Of a stretch of 36,873 bases of DNA, positions 33,791 through 36,873 are shown piece after piece. The notes below the pieces were generated by a model. The model did no database searches. It had not been told where the DNA came from and saw nothing but the letters and a program-made list of their open reading frames with translations. Origin of the DNA: Caryophanales bacterium (GTDB taxonomy: Bacteria; Bacillota_I; Bacilli_A; RFN20; CAG-288); the NCBI GenBank assembly GCA_021621525.1, contig JAJVUU010000013.1, forward strand, positions 1 to 36,873, given 5' to 3'. A program made the position numbers and the translations under genes. The stretch's first letter is position 1; each line of letters starts with the position of its first letter.

Positions 33791-34169
33791 CTTTCAAAGC
33801 ACCCTTAGAGACAAGGCTGAATGCATAATCATATGCAGTAGAAGTAGTAGAATAGACGCTTTCATCCTCGGCATTATAGAAAACATAATCAGAAACATCT
33901 TTTGAACCTGCTTTCAAAGTCATCGTATATTTGATTGAATAATAGACATTTTCAATCAATTTTCCGGCATCCATCGTCCCGTCTCCTGTAATATAGACAT
34001 ATTTGCAGGACTTATAGGAAATCTCTTTGCCAGTACCACCAATACTCACCATATATCGTGTCTGTTCTTCTTTATATTTCTTATATCCTTTAGCTGGATT
34101 CCCGCTACCAGAACAGGAACAAAGCAAACTCAAGACAGACAAGCCGAAATAAAGCGCTTTCTTATTCAT
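33771..34169 (-). CDS. Small hypothetical lipoprotein
   Basis: A 132-residue protein with a signal peptide ending LLCSCSG; the lipidated residue is probably Cys17 or Cys19. The mature part has KGYKKYKEEQTRYMVSIGG and several Tyr-rich beta-like stretches (YKSCKYVYITGDG, NVYYSIKYTMTL). It matches no family I know. GGGAGG precedes the ATG at about five bases. It is the first gene behind the poly-G promoter and appears to head the run lipoprotein, HEPN-like, HTH, DGR target. Confidence 0.8.
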   Translation of the reverse strand: MNKKALYFGLSVLSLLCSCSGSGNPAKGYKKYKEEQTRYMVSIGGTGKEISYKSCKYVYITGDGTMDAGKLIENVYYSIKYTMTLKAGSKDVSDYVFYNAEDESVYSTTSTAYDYAFSLVSKGALKGDKGTL

Positions 34170-34193
34170 AAAACCTCCCGTTTATAAATGTTT

Positions 34194-34226
34194 AGGATAG
34201 TTTTCCCCCCCCCGACCCCTTGTCAA
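34194..34226 (-). promoter_or_regulatory. Poly-G-spacer promoter, candidate phase-variable
   Basis: On the minus strand a consensus -35 TTGACA (34226-34221) is separated from TATCCT (34199-34194) by 21 bases. These include an uninterrupted run of nine G (34213-34205). The spacer is four bases longer than optimal, so loss of G residues would bring the boxes into register. A weaker -10-like AACTAT lies at spacing 18. The next gene starts 25 bases downstream of TATCCT. Confidence 0.55.
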
Positions 34227-34290
34227 GAATTATTAAATCCTATTATTCCTTAGGTATTGAATTTCAAAAAGTGCTTGTCATGACGGTAAC

Positions 34291-34323
34291 ATTCCAAATT
34301 TTCCGTATCATTCCAAATTTTCC
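34291..34323 (+). repeat. Two direct repeats at the IS66 left end
   Basis: ATTCCAAATTTTCC occurs at 34291-34304 and again at 34310-34323 (19-base period). Repeats at the end of an element are often transposase binding sites. Confidence 0.7.
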
Positions 34324-34394
34324 ACTCTATCGTAATATACAAGTTTCACATATAATCCAACTGCATCCAGAAGACTGATGATTACCGGCTCCAG

Positions 34395-34411
34395 CCGGGG
34401 GATTCCCCCGG
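34395..34411 (+). repeat. GC hairpin upstream of tnpA
   Basis: CCGGGGG-ATT-CCCCCGG, a perfect 7-bp stem with a three-base loop, 27 bases before the tnpA start. Such hairpins can limit translation from outside transcripts. Confidence 0.65.
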
Positions 34412-34437
34412 ATACCGGATGCAGACGAGGGTATGAA

Positions 34438-34803
34438 ATGTTAGGAAAGAAGTACACAGCTGAATTCAAACTGGAGAAGGTAAGGGAATACCTTGAGAAG
34501 ATAGAAAACGGAGAGAAAATCTCAAAGGCGGACTTTGCCTACCAGAACAGTCTGAGCGATTCCACCTTCAACGACTGGGTCGTGAAATACCAGAAGATGG
34601 GCAAGGGATTTGCCAACGTGACGGAACAGATAACCCTGCTAACGAACAATGTCGTGGAAGAGGCGCCTAGGATCATCAGGTTTGACGGTGTCGTACAGGG
34701 CGAGCTTCCCAAGGACATGGTAAGGGTGACGTTCAACGGCATCACGGTGGAGTTCAGCGAGTCGCTGACCGAAAGGGTCATGGAGATACTCAGGAAATGG
34801 TAG
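34438..34803 (+). CDS. tnpA: IS66 family TnpA
   Basis: A 121-residue IS66 first-frame protein. The N-terminal helix-turn-helix region begins GKKYTAEFKLEKVREYLE, the usual IS66/IS3-type HTH pattern, and SLSDSTFNDWVVKYQ is the recognition part. The C-terminal half, VRVTFNGITVEFSES, is the typical IS66 OrfA beta segment. The ATG at 34438 was chosen because the nearby ATG at 34433 runs into a stop after three codons. It overlaps tnpB by seven bases. Confidence 0.85.
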   Translation: MLGKKYTAEFKLEKVREYLEKIENGEKISKADFAYQNSLSDSTFNDWVVKYQKMGKGFANVTEQITLLTNNVVEEAPRIIRFDGVVQGELPKDMVRVTFNGITVEFSESLTERVMEILRKW

Positions 34804-35111
34804 GCTTCAAGGGAATAAGGAACGTCTTCCTCTATCCCTATGCGATAAACATGAGAAAGGGCGGAAGAACACTTGGATCGATATGCTGCGAGCTGACCGA
34901 CAGTGAATCAAGGCAGGACTCGGCATTCATCTTCTTCGGAAGGAACAGGAAGGCCTTGAAGGTGATTGTTTTCCGGGAAAACGGCTTCTGGCTGTTTTCG
35001 CATGTCCTTTCGTCCGGCTATTTCCAGCTTCCGGAATTCAAGGGGAACAGTCTTGTCATCGATAAGAGGCAGCTTCAGGAAATCGTGAAATCGTGCATGA
35101 AGAAAAAATGA
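34797..35111 (+). CDS. tnpB: IS66 family TnpB
   Basis: A 104-residue protein of the IS66 Orf2 family. It contains IRNVFLYPYAINMRKGGRTL, corresponding to the V-Y-L-x-x-x-x-x-DMRK-G motif, followed by FIFFGRNRKALKVIVFRENGFWLF, the family's F-x-x-R-x-R-x-x-x-K-x-L block. Its role in transposition is not defined. The frame is intact and coupled to tnpA by overlap. Confidence 0.88.
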   Translation: MVGFKGIRNVFLYPYAINMRKGGRTLGSICCELTDSESRQDSAFIFFGRNRKALKVIVFRENGFWLFSHVLSSGYFQLPEFKGNSLVIDKRQLQEIVKSCMKKK

Positions 35112-35181
35112 ATAAAATATCGATAAATAACGCAATATTTCATTATATTTTATTGAAGAAACCTCTTAAATTTGGCATAAT

Positions 35182-35518
35182 ATGCTCATTGAATACAGCT
35201 ATGACAACTATGCCCGGGAAGACCTCATCAGGATGCTGATAGAGAAGGACCGGAAGATCCTCGAACTTCAGGAAAAGGAAAGGAAGGCCGAAGAGAACGC
35301 CTCCCTTATGATCGAGTCCTTCCAGAAGATAAAGGGCCTTGCACCGAAGAAGGAAGTCGCTGGCCTACCTCGAAAAGGTCGCCAGGCTGAAGGGCCTGGT
35401 CGAAAGCATCAGGGCCGAGAAGGGAACGCGACTGGACGATGCAAGGAACTATTTCATGTCCAGGGAGGACACCCTTTTCAGGTACCTTCAAAATAATGTG
35501 CCATCCTTCATGAATTGA
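35182..35518 (+). pseudogene. tnpC: IS66 transposase TnpC, frameshifted N-terminal fragment
   Basis: The frame starts MLIEYSYDNYAREDLIRMLI and forms a coiled coil as in IS66 TnpC. It then shifts +1 near 35350 within a purine-rich GAAGAAGGAAG stretch. The second frame continues KSLAYLEKVARLKGLVESIR, then RLDDARNYFMSREDTLFRYL, and ends at 35518. The full protein is about 450-520 residues and carries the DDE catalytic domain, which is absent here. The element is therefore not autonomous. Confidence 0.75.
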
Positions 35519-36717
35519 CCAATATTCCGATGAAGGATTCCGTTCCTCTTTTGAATCAGATCATTTCTGGTAAGTATATATTTGGGATAATTATCCTTTA
35601 TCATTTCCAAAGGAGCATATTCCCTATTTTCTGTCTCTAGACTGATCATCATCGTCAAAGTGACCTGAACATACGAATAATCAAAATTCCCCTTTCTTAG
35701 AATAAAGTCACATTCCAATTTTCCAATCCGACCGACGCTGATGGAATACCCATTGGCTTTAGCATAAATATAGGTGATATTTTCCAGTACTGGTCCATAC
35801 TGAATACGATTATCTGTATTGAAGGCATAATAGAAGCCTAAATCAGCAAGATAGAATTTTTCTTCCCCACGGATTGATTTTCTTGATTTCATATCAAATC
35901 GATCACATCGATATAATACCTTCGCATCCAATAGAATCTGAATATAACGATAAAGCGTATTCTTCGTAATATTACTAGAGGACTTATGAAGATCAGATAA
36001 GATATCGCTCAAACTTACAGTGGCTCCGAAATTGTTCATAAGATACTTCCATACCGTTTCAAAGGAAGCCCTGTCGCGAATCTTGACTCTTCTTTTGATA
36101 TCCTTTTCAAAGATTTCTTCCGTGATGCTCTTCACATATGTCCTCTTGTCTTCCATCGTCTTGTAATCCAAAGTTTTCGGAAAGCCACCTTCCATCATAA
36201 AGTCATCAAACTCAGCTACAATATCCTCTTTCACAGGAAGGTTCTTAAATTTCTTCATTTCGACATATTCGTCAAAAGTCAATGGAAAAACTTCAAATTC
36301 AATATAACGGCCTGTCAGTTTTGTTACCAATTCTCCACTGAGAAGATAAGAGTTGGAACCTGTGATGAAAATAGAATAGTCACCTTCTTCACGATAAGAA
36401 TTGATCAATTCTTCAAATCCGGATACATTCTGAATCTCATCAATAAAAAGATACTTGACTCCTTTTACAGCAGGAAAGGAATCAATCAACTTTTCTAACT
36501 GGTCTGGTTCTTTCACAAAACGGAAATCCTTCTTATCCAAATTGATGAAAATAATATTTTCTTGTGGAATCCCCATTCCTTCAAGTTCCTTCACAATGGA
36601 TTGAAGCAGGCAGGATTTTCCACATCTTCTGATTCCGGTAACGACCTTAATCATCCCTGTATCATGATAAAATCCTCTGATTTTCTTTAAATAATTCTCT
36701 CTGGCAAAGATATCCAT
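35488..36717 (-). CDS. AAA family ATPase with DUF4143 domain
   Basis: A 409-residue protein with an N-terminal AAA_14 ATPase domain: Walker A GIRRCGKS (28-35), Walker B YLFIDEIQN and sensor TGSNSYLL. The C-terminal DUF4143 region has LADLGFYYAFN and a nuclease-like core LECDFILRKGNFDYSYVQV. These are common accessory genes, often in many copies in gut Firmicutes and archaea, of unknown function. The gene points toward the IS66 remnant and its 3' end overlaps the tnpC fragment, where the element was probably cut. No clear promoter was seen; an inverted repeat lies 50-95 bases upstream. Confidence 0.92.
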   Translation of the reverse strand: MDIFARENYLKKIRGFYHDTGMIKVVTGIRRCGKSCLLQSIVKELEGMGIPQENIIFINLDKKDFRFVKEPDQLEKLIDSFPAVKGVKYLFIDEIQNVSGFEELINSYREEGDYSIFITGSNSYLLSGELVTKLTGRYIEFEVFPLTFDEYVEMKKFKNLPVKEDIVAEFDDFMMEGGFPKTLDYKTMEDKRTYVKSITEEIFEKDIKRRVKIRDRASFETVWKYLMNNFGATVSLSDILSDLHKSSSNITKNTLYRYIQILLDAKVLYRCDRFDMKSRKSIRGEEKFYLADLGFYYAFNTDNRIQYGPVLENITYIYAKANGYSISVGRIGKLECDFILRKGNFDYSYVQVTLTMMISLETENREYAPLEMIKDNYPKYILTRNDLIQKRNGILHRNIGQFMKDGTLF

Positions 36718-36768
36718 TTATTTTTACCTCATGATTATTTTATAAAATTAAGGTCCGGTAATCCACGT

Positions 36769-36813
36769 TTAACGAATACAAATTTGAAATTTTATCAATT
36801 TTGTATTCGTTAA
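36769..36813. repeat. 14-bp perfect inverted repeat upstream of the ATPase gene
   Basis: TTAACGAATACAAA (36769-36782) and TTTGTATTCGTTAA (36800-36813) with a 17-base spacer. It could be an operator, or the hairpin of a terminator for a gene beyond the right edge. The remaining 60 bases of the window show nothing certain. Confidence 0.7.
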
Positions 36814-36873
36814 CTGCTATTTTTTCATGAGACGACAAAAGAATATCTTTTGAAGATTTAATCCGCAGTGGCA

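Larger units (their letters stand above)
34286..35518 (+). mobile_element. IS66-family insertion sequence, decayed and truncated
   Basis: The genes tnpA, tnpB and the start of tnpC are in the order and spacing of IS66 elements. The left end is placed at 34286, where the sequence reads GTAAC, since IS66 ends usually begin GTAA. The right end is missing: tnpC stops after about 110 codons, next to the 3' end of the ATPase gene. The element lies 60 bases upstream of the poly-G promoter. Confidence 0.7.

Noticed and set aside
34291..34323. CRISPR-like array from the two repeats
   Set aside because: There are only two 14-base copies with a five-base gap, and they fit an IS end better.
36720..36873. 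Stop-free minus-strand frame of about 49 codons reaching the right edge
   Set aside because: It is short, has no start inside the window, and would include the perfect inverted repeat as coding sequence. It cannot be supported without more sequence.

Overview
The window reads as chromosomal DNA of a low-to-moderate GC, anaerobic, fermentative Firmicute, most like a gut member of the Erysipelotrichia/Bacilli side. The basis is AGGAGG-type ribosome binding sites, TGA used as a stop, pyruvate phosphate dikinase, an oxygen-sensitive glycyl-radical enzyme with its activase, many lipoproteins and intrinsic terminators. The lineage is inference; no rRNA gene is present to settle it. No tRNA, rRNA or CRISPR array was seen.

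Layout. 1-8.6 kb is mostly housekeeping metabolism: the 5' end of an iron-dependent alcohol dehydrogenase with a TetR regulator, ppdK, a GNAT-MutY fusion that appears to be read from a leaderless mRNA, and a yjjI-yjjW-HIT operon. 8.6-14.1 kb is a BmpA-type nucleoside ABC transporter operon (lipoprotein, double ATPase, two permeases). It is headed by a divergent purine-class riboswitch with a clear terminator/antiterminator pair, and an internal hairpin separates the lipoprotein from the ATPase.

14.2-25.1 kb is a MoxR-DUF58-vWA-vWA operon preceded by a three-helix membrane protein with a long acidic, glycine-rich tail. A second copy of that membrane protein lies just upstream as its own unit. 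The two genes share a 1292-bp block that appears identical base for base, while their low-complexity linkers have diverged. 25.4-28.7 kb encodes a 1060-residue lipoprotein built of about eight diverged repeats, followed by a short-chain dehydrogenase.

The most interesting region is 29.8-34.2 kb, a complete diversity-generating retroelement (DGR) in canonical order on the minus strand: target lipoprotein with a C-terminal variable repeat (VR), a hairpin, Avd, the template repeat (TR), and the reverse transcriptase. TR and VR differ mainly at template adenines. Upstream on the same strand lie a 58-residue helix-turn-helix protein that overlaps the target's 5' end, a frameshifted HEPN-like gene and a small lipoprotein. 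The apparent promoter of this group has a consensus TTGACA -35 box with a run of nine G in its spacer, which looks like a phase-variable promoter. If that holds, a hypervariable surface protein would have both sequence diversification and ON/OFF switching.

34.3-35.5 kb is a decayed IS66-family element (tnpA and tnpB intact, tnpC frameshifted and truncated), and the window ends with an AAA/DUF4143 ATPase.
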